From Polytrichum commune (Eukaryota > Streptophyta > Polytrichopsida > Polytrichales > Polytrichaceae), in contig OX485804.1 in NCBI GenBank assembly GCA_950295325.1, positions 52,514,001 to 52,578,000 of the forward strand: DNA of 64,000 nt, given 5' to 3'. The position numbers and the translations under genes are program-made. Under the pieces are notes generated by a model. That model did no database searches and was not told the origin of the DNA. It was given only the letters and a program-made list of their open reading frames with translations. The first letter of the stretch is position 1. Each line of letters begins with the position of its first letter. Shown here in pieces: positions 11,106 to 24,420 of this stretch.

Positions 11106-12394
11106 CAACCAATGAGTTGTGGTTTTGATCCTGACAATATATATATAATGTATTCGACACGTAGCTACTCATTTTGGGACCATGAAAAGGTATTATAATT
11201 GGTTCAATGACAAAATTGGACGTTTTTACCTTAGATACACCTGCAACAAACAAATCTTGATTTTTGAGTAGTTTTGAAGAGTTTGGGTATTTGAATTCTC
11301 GATTCTTCAACGATAGTTCAAATTATGGGCAAACAAACCCAAAAGTGGACACAACATACTAGGGGTGAGATATTTGTTATAGCTAATTGAAAATGGTGGA
11401 GAATTTGACATTGTGATTCTCACACCTTCAATCACATTCCAAACTCTAGGACAACTCTCACATGAAAACCACATTAGTTTACAATGGTGAGGCATGCCCT
11501 TTGGCATCTCTCGTCTCTAGATACGATGGCATCTCATCTTGTTGCCCACAACATTGTAAACCAATGTCAAAGTTTAACACACATTATGGAAATTCAATAC
11601 GTGTGGCACATCTAAGGCACTTTGTGTAAATTGAGATGATTACATCAATTATCTGAAGAAACTGAAGGGCCTCTACCACCCAATGAAGGTATGTGGGAAA
11701 CCTAGAGTGACATAAAACTCAACCTAAAATTAATTGACATTGCTGATGGGAGCACTATTTGTGGATATAATTTGCGAGTTAGATTAAAACCATGAAAGTC
11801 ATGACCAGTTGGTAGTTACCGGATGTAATTCGTTGTGGCGAGATTTTATTTTCCATCCTTTGCTTTTCATCTCCAATGATCCCATAGTATGTGAAAACCC
11901 TAATCCAATGAGTTTCACGCAACATGCATCTAACTTCTTGTATCTCTCTTAAAAATTAAAGTGAACCTAGGTTCCACAATGCTCCATTTGGTTCTTAACA
12001 TGTGCGGTTGTAGTTGTCATAGACAAATAATGCACTTTGATTAGGGGCATTGACAATTAGAGTTGTTGTGTTGACACTTTTCTCGCTTCTCCTATATGCA
12101 AGTAGAGGTAAAGTAAACCTTTCCTTCATTCTTCATTATACCGCAAAATTCTATTGTGATCAATCTTTGCACTTCGATATACCCATATTCCCTCTACAAT
12201 GATCATGACCCAATGTACCCGCCACCTCATTGACAAACATGCTTCGTATGTGGTTTGCGATTGGCCACTCATAAGTATATCCCTTCCACCAAGTCATGTT
12301 TGGAGAACGCCATAATCGGTCTTACTATTTCCAAAAACCAACCAAGGAGAATGGGCTCATATTCACATCGGCTTTTGAAGAGTTGACGTTGTTA
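11106..12394. other. Anonymous intergenic DNA
   Basis: I found no gene or clear repeat boundary. Frames are short and unsupported. Confidence 0.45.
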
Positions 12395-12575
12395 TTATTT
12401 TCCAAGACCAATCCATCACATGTTGACATCTTTCATTTTATTCTATTTTTCCTATAAATTTAGGAATATTCTATTGGACCCTCTAAAATGATTGGTAATT
12501 TTCCTAGTGTCTTGAATTCAAACCAGTTATTTTCCAAACTCAATCGGTTCATTTGTAAGTAGCGGTTGGTTGGTT
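12395..12575 (+). repeat. Dispersed CCGGTT repeat, family R5 (copy 1)
   Basis: It contains ACATGTTGACATC, a TAATTTTCCT...GTCTTGAA block, then AACCRGTTATTT..CAAACTCAAYCGGTTCATYTGYAA. The same ordered blocks recur at 15258-15430, 42150-42260 (+, interrupted), and on the minus strand at about 36260-36600 (interrupted), 37165-37350 and 54955-55160. Six copies in 64 kb mark it as a high-copy element. No TIR or coding is visible and the ends are approximate. Confidence 0.65.
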
Positions 12576-12601
12576 ATCCCCATTCATTGCTTATGGCACT
12601 A

Positions 12602-12819
12602 CATTGATTATCCTAATTACTGCATGTTACTACTTGGAGTTATGCAATGCTATAACTATTTATTTGAGAATGTAATATTCTATCAAGCAAAGTCATTTAT
12701 ATTATATTGTGTCTAAACAACCTATTGAACTTTTGTTAGTATAAATTAAACTCCTGAGTAAGACGTTATTGCATTGCATAACTTCAAGTAGCAACATAAA
12801 CTAGTTGGGATAATCAGTG
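12602..12819. mobile_element. TA-flanked foldback MITE, family T3
   Basis: CATTGATTATCCTAATTA at the left is inverted at the right as GTTGGGATAATCAGTG. The complementarity continues inward for ~55 bp (CTACTTGGAGTTATGCAATG against CATTGCATAACTTCAAGTAG). TA lies immediately outside both ends (12600-12601 and 12820-12821). The 218-bp size, long TIRs and TA duplication fit a Tc1/mariner-type (Stowaway-like) MITE, although the terminal bases are not the usual CTCCCTCC. A solo right half is at about 35465-35580 and a decayed copy at 7705-7895. Confidence 0.75.
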
Positions 12820-13069
12820 TACAAATTGCCCTTTTAATCCCCCCTTGCTTGTGTGAAGCTTCTCGGATCTCCCATGTCAAGTAAGATACACAATAAAATT
12901 AAGTGTGGAGTACTGACTGCGTTGTAGCTTTTGCCCTTCAACTTCATTGCACTCAAGTCTATGGAATATTGAAAACTTTTAAGTATACAACACGGAGACT
13001 ACTTGACATCAAAATCAACTTCAGAGACTCCGAATTGGTCTACTCGGAGTTATTTGAAATGAATCAGCA

Positions 13070-13205
13070 ACAAACCTATAGGGGGTCATTTTTTCCGTTG
13101 GATGGATGAGAGGTACGCCCTTATACAATAATTCCCTCTCTCCAAAAAATTTTGGCTAGGCACTTCCCCCCCCCCCCCCCCCCAAAAGAAAGTTTCCGGT
13201 TGAGC
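13070..13205 (+). repeat. Dispersed repeat with C18 tract (copy 1)
   Basis: CAACAAACCTATA, GGATGRATGA, TACAAnAA.TCCCTCTC and a following block recur at about 44395-44540. Here a run of 18 C lies at 13166-13183; the second copy instead has a 15-G run at 44427-44441. Nature unknown. Confidence 0.5.
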
Positions 13206-15257
13206 CGAAGAGTCACCTCCAATTAGATTACATAGTGCAAGTGAGGGTCACATGTATTTTGCAGCAGTACTTGAAGCGGTACTTAGCACGGTACCTTCAT
13301 TTGAAGGATCCGTCACCTAAGCACGGTACCTTTAACTTGGCTCTCTCAAGGACTAGCATAACCCATCCAACCTCCAAAGCAATGATTTCCGCCTAAAGTT
13401 GTACTCACTATTTACTTCATGGATGAGAAGTGGGACCGTTGGTTAGCTATGAGTGACTCTCTAGGCATCGCTTGCCATTAGGATAAGGTAAAAAGTGTCT
13501 AAATCGAACATAGCGAGACTTTAGACACCACATTATTTAGTGGTACGTGGTCAAGTGTGAATCTAAGAATGCACATCAAATAGATATGTGTATAAAGGGT
13601 GGACTTCGTGCTCAAAGTGTGCTAATCATTCTAGGTTTATAGTCAACATGGGTTCCAATCCTGACCATATCATTCTACACCAAATATATAATTTAGTGTG
13701 GCATCAAATTTGGTGTTAATTAGAGTGGTCTTTTTTGACTTGTCATGTAGCACTTAATGTCATGTGACACCTTCATTATTTGTCACACAATGATCGTATG
13801 ACAACCAATTTGGGCCACCCGATGATGAATAGTATGGACCACACTAAGTCAAATCTATAGTGTAGTGTTATCCACTATGGTCTACCCAACCATTGTGGGG
13901 ATTCACCGGGTCAATTGATCATCTCAAAAAATTTGGGTATTGAGGAGCTTAGTGAGCCTCTCAAGCCAATAACAATGGGTGATGAAGATGCCCTTGTTCC
14001 AGCCATTAGAAAGAGCTTTAGGTTGGGCACATGGCATGAGCTCCCACAACCTAGGCGACCCTTGGAGAACGTGGGCCGTAATAATAAAATATAGAAATTT
14101 GAATGCAAAAATAAAAACTTGCGTTGAAAATGCATGTTTTTATCACAGGGTAAAACACATTCAATGTGTTTGTTGCGTTGGAATAAAAAACAACCTACGT
14201 TTTTATTGGAGTAAGCAACTTGTGTGGCGGCCTGCCTTTGGTTGCAACATGGATTAAGCTTAACAATAAGGTAGACGAGCCTAATTTAGGTAGATTCCTT
14301 AATCAAACGCCTCAATTTGCCTCCTAATCGGCAATACAATCACTCTAATTTGATAATTGAGTAATACATGGTGATTTAGCTGCCACCTTGATGATATTTG
14401 GATTAGTCACCTTCACAAAAATCAAACTACACCCACCATCCTCCATAATCAGGAGTGCTATCCACCAAGCTATGGCATGCTTGATTTTTGGACGAGGTGG
14501 GCAACTTGGGTAAATCAGGGGGCGGCATGTGGTTGTGAGGTGCCGACCTACTTGTGTTGTGGGTATTCTCTTATGAAAGCCAATTCAACAACATTTTGTC
14601 TTACCCATGACCACTTTAGAGACATGACACAACCGATTTGGTTTTCATTAGCAAATGGCATGTAGAATGTGCTAATAATGTCGTCCACTCACACAACATT
14701 GACTGATTAAAAAGTTCCCCTCTATAACACCAAATTTGGAAGCAAAGAATCTTTGATCTTGGAGCCTAGATCAACACCTTCCTCAACTCCGATTTCAATG
14801 ATTTCGAATTTCTTGCTCTTGATTCGCAATTACTAACTTGCTTAACCTTCCAATGCTTGAATTCATCGGATGGATGATTCCACAATGCAGGAGGTGTCCA
14901 CATTAGCCTCATCTACATTATTGCCACTCATTTGCCTACCCCGCCTCCCAAGCGGCCCATTCTTGAGCCTTGTTCCCAAGCCTTCTACCTCTTGATTCAA
15001 TTAGTATCACGTGGGTGAAGACCCTCTATAATTCATATTAGTGTTGGCAAACAAAGGTCATATCCTTGTTTTTATCTTCTTCTTTCTTTTAAAACACATG
15101 TTGTGGTCCACCCAATCATTGTGGGGTCATTGGATCAACCGTCATCTTAACGAATTAATCCTAATACAAGATGGACAATGGGCAATCAAGTTGTCCAGTT
15201 CAGTGCCCGGGAAGTTTTTGGGCTTACATAGTCAGTCAAGATCCTAGTGATTCTAAA
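13206..15257. other. Anonymous intergenic DNA
   Basis: No supported gene. The segment around 13590-13690 (GTGCTCAAAGTGTGCTAATCATTCTAGG, in part) is related to the tandem unit at 41201-41740. The rest is unremarkable. Confidence 0.45.
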
Positions 15258-15430
15258 TCCAACTGGTTACATGTTGACATCTTCCAGTTTTCCTTTATTA
15301 TAATTGGAGGTATACTCCATAGACTCCTCTAAAACGTTGGGTAATTATCCTGAAGTCTTGAACATCAACCGGTTATTTCTCAAACTCAACCGGTTCATCT
15401 GCAACTAACCACCGGTTCTCCTTGAGCAGT
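15258..15430 (+). repeat. Dispersed CCGGTT repeat, family R5 (copy 2)
   Basis: Best-preserved + strand copy: CTGGTTACATGTTGACATC, GTAATTATCCTGAAGTCTTG, then two inverted CCGGTT motifs and CCACCGGTTCTCCT. See the copy at 12395 for family members. Confidence 0.65.
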
Positions 15431-15786
15431 GGTCCATTTACGGTCATTAGAAATAGTCAACCTCTCAATTGGGGTAGCATCCTACAAGCAAAGTTACACT
15501 ATGACAATAGGGTATACTCTAGTGTTGGCAAACATAGGCTTTGTTTTAATTGTCTTCTTTTCAATTTTGATTGGCATTCACATTCAACGATCCTACTATG
15601 GAAATATGGAAGCGGACATGGTTGGAATGATAAAGCACACTTATTTACCAATTAGGGAAGGCCAAATGTTGATTACTATGTAGAGCTGAGAATTATTAGT
15701 GTAGGAGAAATTAAGACCTAGATTACATTCCGAGACCCCGAATTAGGCACGTGGGATGATTTAATGAGTTGCAACAAACAAATGAG

Positions 15787-16165
15787 TACATTAAATATCA
15801 TATTTAGTGTCACCAATGCTAATTGTCTTGCTCGATACTAATTGTAAACCGCAGTGTAGTGTCGCCAACACTAAATGTTAACCTAAACAATATTTGTCAT
15901 CCCTTGTAATTTTTTGGGGGAATTATAGATTTACAGTGTTGCAATTACTATCACTTACCAAGTGATTTTTCATCCAAATTTCAATCATCCATGATAATAT
16001 TTCATCACAAGTTGCTGACAAGAGAAGGTGGGGTTTTGGCCAATGGATGAACTCATCCATCATCCATGCCACTATTTATTCACTTATTCATAACAAGTGT
16101 CATCCAAAAAGTTACCATATTGACATTAACTGCCATATAACACTAAATATCATATTTAGTGTAGT
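15787..16165 (+). mobile_element. MITE, family A6 (TIR ACTACACTAAATATGATATT)
   Basis: Both ends carry the palindromic motif (A)CTAAATATCATATTTAGTGT, the right one running into GTAGT. The interior (CACCAATGCTAATTGTCTTG, GTTGCAATTACTATCACTTA, AAGGTGGGGTTTTGGCC) is found again, inverted, at 40832-41189 and, shortened, at 42268-42558. It is non-coding. No convincing target duplication was seen, so the superfamily is open. Confidence 0.7.
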
Positions 16166-18860
16166 GTATCTCATTGTACAAACAACCTAGGGTACCAAGT
16201 CTTCAGGATGACTAGTTCAGTGTCTATAATGATTAATGTCACATTGGTTTAAGGAGTTCTATAACAATCTAAGATGTTTTCTTTCAAATTTCCATTTCAT
16301 AAGGTTCATCATCATTCTTTACCCTCTTAAGGTTCATCTGTGCATTTCTCAGTCGTGTGTGAGTTCGTCCTATCTTACAACTCTTATGAGTTAATGACAT
16401 GCTTTTATGTTAGGCGTGAAGCTCATTCAACTTTGGCAATAGTCTTTGTACTAACAATTGTCTTTTGTGTTGGCCATAGTCTTCCAAAGGATTCTCATCC
16501 ATTTAGCGTTAGTAACGTCTCCTTAATTAGAGTGATATTTAATTAAATCCAACCACAAAGAAAATTGCATGTTCATTTCCTTTATCTTCATTTAGTTCCA
16601 ATTGAGAATTTACTTATCTCATATTCTTCATGGCCACACAACACACATGGGCTTGCTCAATATCTGCAATATCTCAAATGCAAACATATAGGTATACATG
16701 CTATAGCCATTTTATCATAAGCTAACTAGCTTCATTCCTTAGCCTAGCCTAATACAAATCATCACTCAATATTGTTCTAATCATATGAAAGTATGTTCTT
16801 TGTCGAATAGACTTTTTGCCAACCCAATGTCATCATTAATCTCAACTTTCCATCATATCATGTCAGTCTCCAAGATGTCTTAATCATCATAATCGAAATG
16901 ACCTATAACAACTTTATAACAACTCTATGGTAGTTCCTTCACCATAATCCTTCATCTCTTCCACACACAATTCATTGTTTCTCTATCTCTGTATTTGGGC
17001 TAAATTATGCCTCTTAATCCTCTCTTGATTCATAAGAATTAATATCCCGGCAATCCTCTGTCCATCTTGTCCCACAATCTCCATATGAACGTTGCATACA
17101 AACAGATGGTTCTAACCAAAACAAAGAAGGATCAACTTTGAAACCAAGCTCCTTGAAGTTAGACATGTGTCAAGGTCATATTTCTTTTACCTTGGCTTAT
17201 CAAGCTCTGTTTCGAAACCATCGTTATCTCACATGTGTGGCATCCCCTTCACAAGGTGTCCAAGTTACAATGCATCATTTCACTATTTTGGGATTGAGCA
17301 AAAGACCTAATTTGTAGATTCTACACATGTGAGAAAATTGACATTTGAGTGTCCAAAATGCGAAATGAATTCCAGGGTAGCTGCATATATGTGCCACTTA
17401 TAACTTTTTCCTCTGAAATTTCTTACTTACTAATGAACACATATTGTTCCTACCCTCAAATGAAAATCTAGATGAAATTCTAATGCTTAGAATATATTTT
17501 ATCTTATCTTATCTTTAGAGTATGCAAAACATTCATAACTAATCCAAAATATGCTTCAACCATGTTGAGATTTGGATTATAGCCTCAATATACATTTGCC
17601 TACTTATGTAAAATATGCGCTCCTTCAAGTGAACAATACTTACTCATATGTAGTGCTTTTACTTCTTGGGAATAGGGCCATACATTTGGGGGATAATTGA
17701 ACTCTACATTTCGATTTTTTCAAAAAAAATTAATGGGCTGCTTTTCAACTCTATGTTTTTTAAAGGCACATTAAGAGTTTGATCTTAACCTTGTATTATC
17801 TAATGAAGTTGATAGTGTTGACATATATAATAGTTTGATTATTATGAAGGACCATGTAACCCATACCTTGTGGTTTTCATGGACCCATTTGATCAATATT
17901 ACCATCAATTGAGTTTCATTTTTAAATAAATAAATACCCCATTATTGCAATTGACTAGCATTCCTATTAATGGTCCTCAAAGAAGGTTACATATGGCACA
18001 TGAGTGATTCTTAATTTGGCAATCTACCATTAATTGAAACTCTTTAAATAGAAATAGCATGGGAAGGTCACTCCCTCTTCAATTAACACATACATGTGCG
18101 CTCAAGACATATTTATCGGGGGGTTATTTACCTTGCAGGAAATATTATAAGGTATGGTATTTTTCAAAATAAAGGTAAATGCTTGTATTTTAATACACCC
18201 TATCAGTCATTAGAATTTTTTGAGGAATCATTTACAAATACCCTTTTTTATTTATACTGCATTTTTGTTCTTGTAGTCCAAGTAACCAATTTTTTTGACT
18301 TTACCCCAATTTGTTTTTCTCGGAGCCCAAGTGTTGTCCATTTCTTTCTTAAACCGCATTTTATTTCGTACACCCCATTTTTGTTTCGTTTTGTAAGCGA
18401 CATTTTTTTTTCATGAAGGACATTTCTCTTCTTACAACCATGAATTGTGAAGTTCAGCCACAATGCTAAACTCACATGAACTACATCAAAACAATAAACC
18501 TAAGGCAAAGGCATGCAACTGAAGCATTGTCTTAGACTGTAAAATAAAGTCAAACAAAGCGCCGAAATTTTCCCTCCCGGCACATGGGTATAGACCATTA
18601 TCTCCACATTGGAACCTTTGGTTCAATAACGTTCAAGCAAGCCAACGTGCGAAGTCATCCATCCAAGCATTTTCAACAGAAAATTGTCTTTTTTTTCATC
18701 CACTAGCACAAACCCTACCCTAGACCTGTTACCCCTAGTAATTATTTCCATGCTATTTTACATGTACTGACTAAATAAAAGAGGCCATTATATGTGATGA
18801 TATTCTACATGTAAAAAAGTTTCACTATTTTAAAACCCCCTATATTATATGTAAGTTTTT
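16166..18860. other. Anonymous AT-rich intergenic DNA
   Basis: No gene supported on either strand; frames are short. A T-rich stretch at 18230-18430 gives chance frames of Phe-rich and Lys-rich codons. Confidence 0.45.
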
Positions 18861-18869
18861 TGCAAAATT

Positions 18870-18960
18870 TATCTACAGTGAATATATTAGACCCTATTTT
18901 TTATCGCACGTTGTTTCTACGATTTTCGCCAGTGACCTCCCCGTGAGAAATAAAAATGTT
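18870..18960 (+). repeat. Terminal-like fragment, family C7 (CCCCGTG end)
   Basis: TTATCGCACGTTGTTT followed by CCAGTGACCTCCCCGTG resembles 20155-20200 (ATGCCGCACGTTGTTT, AAGTGATCTGCCCGTG) and the inverted ends of the element at 52329-52741. These look like ends of one dispersed family; I could not pair this end with a left terminus. Confidence 0.4.
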
Positions 18961-20154
18961 TTCTAGAAAAAAAAACCCTAGACCCTAGATCACTAGATAA
19001 AATTGGTAGCTTTGGGATAGAGATGTTCAAAAGAGGATACAAATTTGTAAAGTCATCCACATATGGCTTTTTTAAGTCCTCCAATGATTGCAATCAATGC
19101 CCTTATCGTCAAAAATTTGATTAAAATCTTTGGTTAATATGGGAGTAAAATGCAATGTTAAATGAGGAAATGATTACATTCAGAGAGGCGTGTGTTGAAA
19201 GAGGAGATGAATCCTAGTTGAATACATTGGCCTTGTTTGTGACATAATGGAGAGGGAGATCAATTTTCTGTTGAAAATGCTTGGATGGACATGTGTGTTT
19301 TCTCTAGGCTTTTACACATATGGCTTGCTTGCAAGGGAGGGGTAATGCGTCTTAGGACCTACAAGGGGAGGTGAAAATACTTCTTTCTATGTACAAACCG
19401 AAGGATTTTACTTTATATAAAAGCATAAATTGAGGTCAACGATTTCAATATAGTCCATTGATGATATGTTAGAATAAATCAACAACAAGTCATAAAGGGG
19501 TTAGGTTGCTACCGCACTTCCCATGGAATGTGTTGAAAAACAAAAATTGTAAGATGGGAGCCCCAAAGGAAGCCGTCCATTAAATATCATGTAGTGTAGA
19601 ATGTTATGTAGCTATAGTAATTTCTCTCCACTTCGCTTGACTCCGGGGTATTCAAAAGGTCACCTACACCAATACAAACCTCCATAAACACCACTACTAA
19701 TGCTTGCTCACGGGTAGATCACTCTAAGGCATTTTTGTGCACCACGTGCGGCTGGGGTTTTTTTTGTTTTGGGGCTATTTACCTTCAAGGGCTGCATTAA
19801 AGCCTCCCTATAATTACCTAAATTTCAAAAATGGCCCATTTGTTTGCACCCTTCCATTACTTATATTGTCCAAGTCATTGCAATTTTTTGTACTCTATAT
19901 TCCTTTTAAGTAATTTTGGACAGATGAAAATCCCAATTATCATCCATCCCCGTGAGTCCTAAACCCATTTACATACCATACTAAACATACCTTCTAGGAT
20001 CCTTATCTTCAACCCCTATATTAATTTTACAAAAAATAAAGGCCCACATTTTATGTTCATCTAACTTGCTTATAATGGGATTGTCTACGGTTAATAGTCC
20101 CTTCATTATTTGGAATTCCTTTATAATTTTTATTTCAAATGATTTTAATCCTCT
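18961..20154. other. Anonymous intergenic DNA
   Basis: Nothing recognised beyond a T-rich segment near 19755 and scattered short frames. Confidence 0.45.
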
Positions 20155-20202
20155 CTATATTATGCCGCACGTTGTTTTTAAAATGCACTAAGTGATCTGC
20201 CC
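20155..20202 (+). repeat. Terminal-like fragment, family C7 (second)
   Basis: Matches 18898-18950 in order and spacing (GCACGTTGTTT then AGTGATCTGCCCGTG). See the 52329 element. Confidence 0.4.
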
Positions 20203-21585
20203 GTGTGCTTGCTACACCATTGAGTGAACTAGGAGTGTAGATCCAGATTTGACATCATACAACCATGTGTAAAAGAATTCCATCATTTCTATACCAACTA
20301 TCAATTGCCTGCACGGGAGGACACTTAGAATTTATGGTAACCATGTTAGAAGATCTACATTGATTAAGGTAGATACTATGAGCTTCTATATAACGTGACT
20401 CACCCTTCGCATCCCTGTGGTGTGGCCCACACACACCATCACCCATCAAAACAACATGCAACACTAGTCACGTTTGAATCTTCAACCGCTCACTATGTCC
20501 TCACTTCCAATTGTGGTTAAGATGTTGTTTAAAAACAACTGAAAATGTGAATGGAATGAGCATGTATTATTTACTTCTTGAGTCCAAAAATCGAGAGAAA
20601 GCATAAAATGGAATCGTTGGGATTTAACATCTTCTAGCCGTGTTGTTAATATTGTAACTTGATGTCACTTGAAGTCACCAAACCAACTTGCAAGAGGAAT
20701 TCTCAAGCTACGAGGGTCACAATTTCATCACGTTATGTCACCCTCCAAACTTAATCCCAATAGTTAACCGCCATAAAGGGCGACCCTACTTATAAGAGTC
20801 CCCTAACTAACCACACCTAGAAGCTAGAAAAAAGTAGAACTCTAGTTCACCCGCCTAGGTGTCATGTGACGCAACAATGACATCATGTCCTCACACCAAA
20901 ATAAATAAATCATATCTTACGGTGAGAGGAAGTTGGTGTGTGTAATACTTAACCCTTGAAGGACGAAGGGTCTCAATATACGACCAAATGCACAATTAGT
21001 GCGGGCCGCATTGAGTTCAATATCGTATGTATAAATTTGTGGGTTTGAAATTGTGATTATACATTTATTTATTTCAAGAACAAACTAAAAATATATTGTA
21101 CACTTGGCACTAGAGATCAAAATATGATGTATGTGTTTGCATCCAAGGGCATCTAGGCTATTTATTTGAACTCAAATTTTCAATAACATCAAGATGATCG
21201 ATTGTTTTGAAAGTGTATTTGAAGAACAAGTTAGTTACAGGTTGGGTCACTTTTGGCATAACTAGATAAAAGTTGGAAGTATGTAGTTGCAAATACGGCT
21301 ATTTTGTGCATGGAGAGGTCTATTTTGAGCCTTTGGAAAACTTAAGGGTTTACATGTAAAGGCTGAGAATGGTTTTTTTGGGTTTGGGGAGTCACCTCTG
21401 CCCAACCATACCAGTGCACAAGTTTATGTCATACTCTTTTAATTATGGACACGTGGATGGGTGAAAGTTTGTGTGAATAATCTCTAATATACAAAGATGT
21501 TATTCGAATAGTCATGTTCATGTTAAGAATGACACACTCCATTGGTAAGATGACTTCAAATAAGTGCAAACTCAATTTCATGAAG
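20203..21585. other. Anonymous intergenic DNA
   Basis: I see no gene, RNA or clear repeat. Confidence 0.45.
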
Positions 21586-21780
21586 GTTCCAACTTAGTTT
21601 ATGAACCTTCCAACCAATGTTACCATAGTGTTTTGTCAATTTCGAGAACCTTCTAAATTACTTCATGATTCTTCCAAACCAACTTGACATGTGGCACACC
21701 TTAATTTCATGACAGTGGACCTTTACCTCTAACAACTTCATGAATCTTCCAAACCAATTTCATAAATCCTTTCGCAATTT
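21586..21780 (+). repeat. Irregular minisatellite of TCATGAA-CTTCCAA motifs
   Basis: About six imperfect copies of a short unit, ATGAA(C/G/T)CTTCCAA with spacers of 15-40 bases: ATGAAGGTTCCAAC, ATGAACCTTCCAACC, GAGAACCTTCTAAA, ATGATTCTTCCAAACC, ATGAATCTTCCAAACC. Four of these contain GAAnnTTC, the dyad of a heat-shock element, but the downstream frames (21781-22219) do not look like a gene. Confidence 0.45.
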
Positions 21781-24339
21781 GTGAGTTCCGTATCCTCAAC
21801 TTCTCGACTCTTGCCTCCTTGTTTCACATCCTTTGCTTTCTCATTCTTCATTGGTTCCTCTTTGTTTTGTGTTTACCTGGAAGCCTCTAGCTTTGACATC
21901 GGCTTTTCTTTGATCTTTCATTATGGTACCTCAAATCCAGAGGCAAGGCAATGCCGGTTCTTCTTTGGTATTTGACTACTACACATTGAAGCAAGCAACA
22001 CAAACCCAATGCAGTTGGAGTGCACAATCTCATGGATTTGAGAGTGTACTATGGTTGTGGATTTGTGTGTCCGACGGAATGATCTCCAAATCATCGAACA
22101 TTACGGAATTAGGTCACATTAATGATGACGTACAAGCAACCACTGCATACATGGTCCAAGGTTGGATAAGAGAGGTCAATCAAAATTTTGGTAGAGCTAG
22201 TTGTGGGGAGCGATCTTAGGAGAATCTTTAGACACGATGTACCGCTCTTGTGAGATAAAGTTGTACATTTCATCAAACTGGTTTTCTAAAGTTGTGAAAT
22301 GGGTACCAAATCACGAAACTATTCACAACATGTAGTGAAATTGGTTGAAAGTTCAAATTAGATTGATTATCTATATATAGTGGACTTGGTGCATGATTTC
22401 AGTGAGATTGGTAGAACCTACTGCTAAATTGGTTTGTAAAATTATGAAATCAATATTGCACTTCGGTGAATTCACAAAGGAACATTTTCATCGATAAGTT
22501 GGTAGGTTAAACTACATTGGTTTAGGTGCTTTTGGAGAGCTTTCGCTTGAGTGTATTATAGGGGGTTAGTTGGATTTGTGTGAAACAAAGAAACATGTTT
22601 GACCAAAGAAAAATAAACTCAAACTCCGGAATTTATAGTGGAGCAAGTAAGAGAATGCAACTCTCTCTCCCTCTCTCTCTTCTCCTTTTCAAAAAGCATA
22701 GACATGCCGGCCCGTACATACAAATAGGAGACACTAGCTTCTACCATTCATGTATATTGCATGCAAAGCTCTTTGATGCGACGCTCAAATGAAGACAAAA
22801 TATTAGTTGGACCACATGCCAACATGCAATGGAAAAAGTAGCATGAAGATTGTGGTTACCCAAATTGGGTCCCATCACTATTAACCTCTAATGTACCAAA
22901 TCGCTTGGGAGGTCACCATGTTTGGTCAAACTTTAAAACTTTGAGTTCTTTTCGCATCTTGGGTTCTTGACCTCATTAGACTCAATTGATAATCTTATGA
23001 TAACTTGGCCTTCATGATGTGCAAGAGGACTCATGCTACGAGAAATTGAAAACCATTTTAATTTTGAACTTTAGACCAAATTCTATGGAACGCAAGTAGT
23101 ACGTATTGGTGGGCCACAAAATAACACGTGGATTACTTGCTATAATTTTTTAAATGAAAATAGTATTGCATGAATTCTAATTGATGTTTTTTGTGTGTGT
23201 TCTTCTATCATCGGATGAGAAAAAAAATCATGTACGTATTCTTGAGAGAGTCATTTTGAACGTTTTTTTCATTACTCTACACTTGGGCTTTCAACTTGAA
23301 AGCTTTTACATTTGATTGAATTTACAATGAACATACAATGTTTTAGAATATGCTTTGTTAAACTTTACATGGAAGAACTACAACAAGCTCTTAGTTGTTT
23401 TTGACATGTTCTCGGCCAAAATCTCAAATTGCCTCATGTAGGTAGTCTAGGAATGTCAAGATTTTAGTTTCTCATTTGTGGGCCCCAAGCCAATGGGCTG
23501 CCAAGCATTCTTTGGGCTTGTCATGTACTTTTTGTTTTATTTTTTAAGTACACCCCCCCCCCTCCACCACCACCACCTTGACATCTCACTTGGAGCATGG
23601 CCACTTTAGACACTTTTGAGAGATTGAGGAGTGATCAAACTCTCAATAGTTCGAGCTTTAGATGGAAGTTTGGAAAATCCAAATACCAAACCCCCAAAAA
23701 TTGTAGTTTCAAATTTTCCACTCAAATTTTAGTGCAAAGGGGGCCTAAGCTTACCCAAAGCACCTACTATTTCATTTGAGTGGTCACATGTTTGTTCATT
23801 GGTGTTGGTTTTACCATAGAGGGCTCTCTATTCCAACAAACAAGACTTATACTCCCCCAAATTATGCCACATGTCATTCCTACATTGATTGAGACCCACT
23901 TGAATCCCACATAAAATTTGCATTCCTAGCACTAGTAAAGATGAAACAGAGTGGCTTTCACATTACCATCAAGTGAAAGATCCACATGAATTGTACATTT
24001 GCACCAACTCTGCACACTTGCTATTGGCTTATTTTGTAAAGTTGAACCCAAACAAGGACAACCGGAACAACATGATTGAAGTTGGACCAACACATCTTGA
24101 AGCATGGACTTAAGTGCCTTACTTTGTAATTTGGTCCCCCATCAATCTTACCTAAGGTGAAACACAATCAACTATTTTATAGCACAAATCTTACTTTTTG
24201 AAATCGAATCAATTGATTTGGGATTAACACTCGAAACCTCAAATTAGTCTACAATGACTAATATTAAGATATATTATACACCAACACATGGTAACAAGTT
24301 TTTATTAAAAAACTGCATTGGTAAGATTGATGGGGGCCA
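21781..24339. other. Anonymous intergenic DNA
   Basis: Short + strand frames at 21781-21975 and 21923-22219 have no recognisable family and no supporting structure. A (CCA)n tract lies at about 23562-23577. Nothing else is supported. Confidence 0.4.
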
Positions 24340-24420
24340 TCTCATAATAGGGCCACACTGGGGGGGTCCAGTCAGGACCCAACCAGCACGCCCGGTGTGC
24401 CCGGGCTTTCAAAGAGCAAG
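24340..24420 (+). repeat. Partial family G4 element
   Basis: GGGCCACACTGGGGGGGTCCAG, read in two parts (GGGCCACACTGGGG, GGGTCCAGTCAGG), matches the left terminus of the element at 10930-11105. The right end is not evident. Confidence 0.45.
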
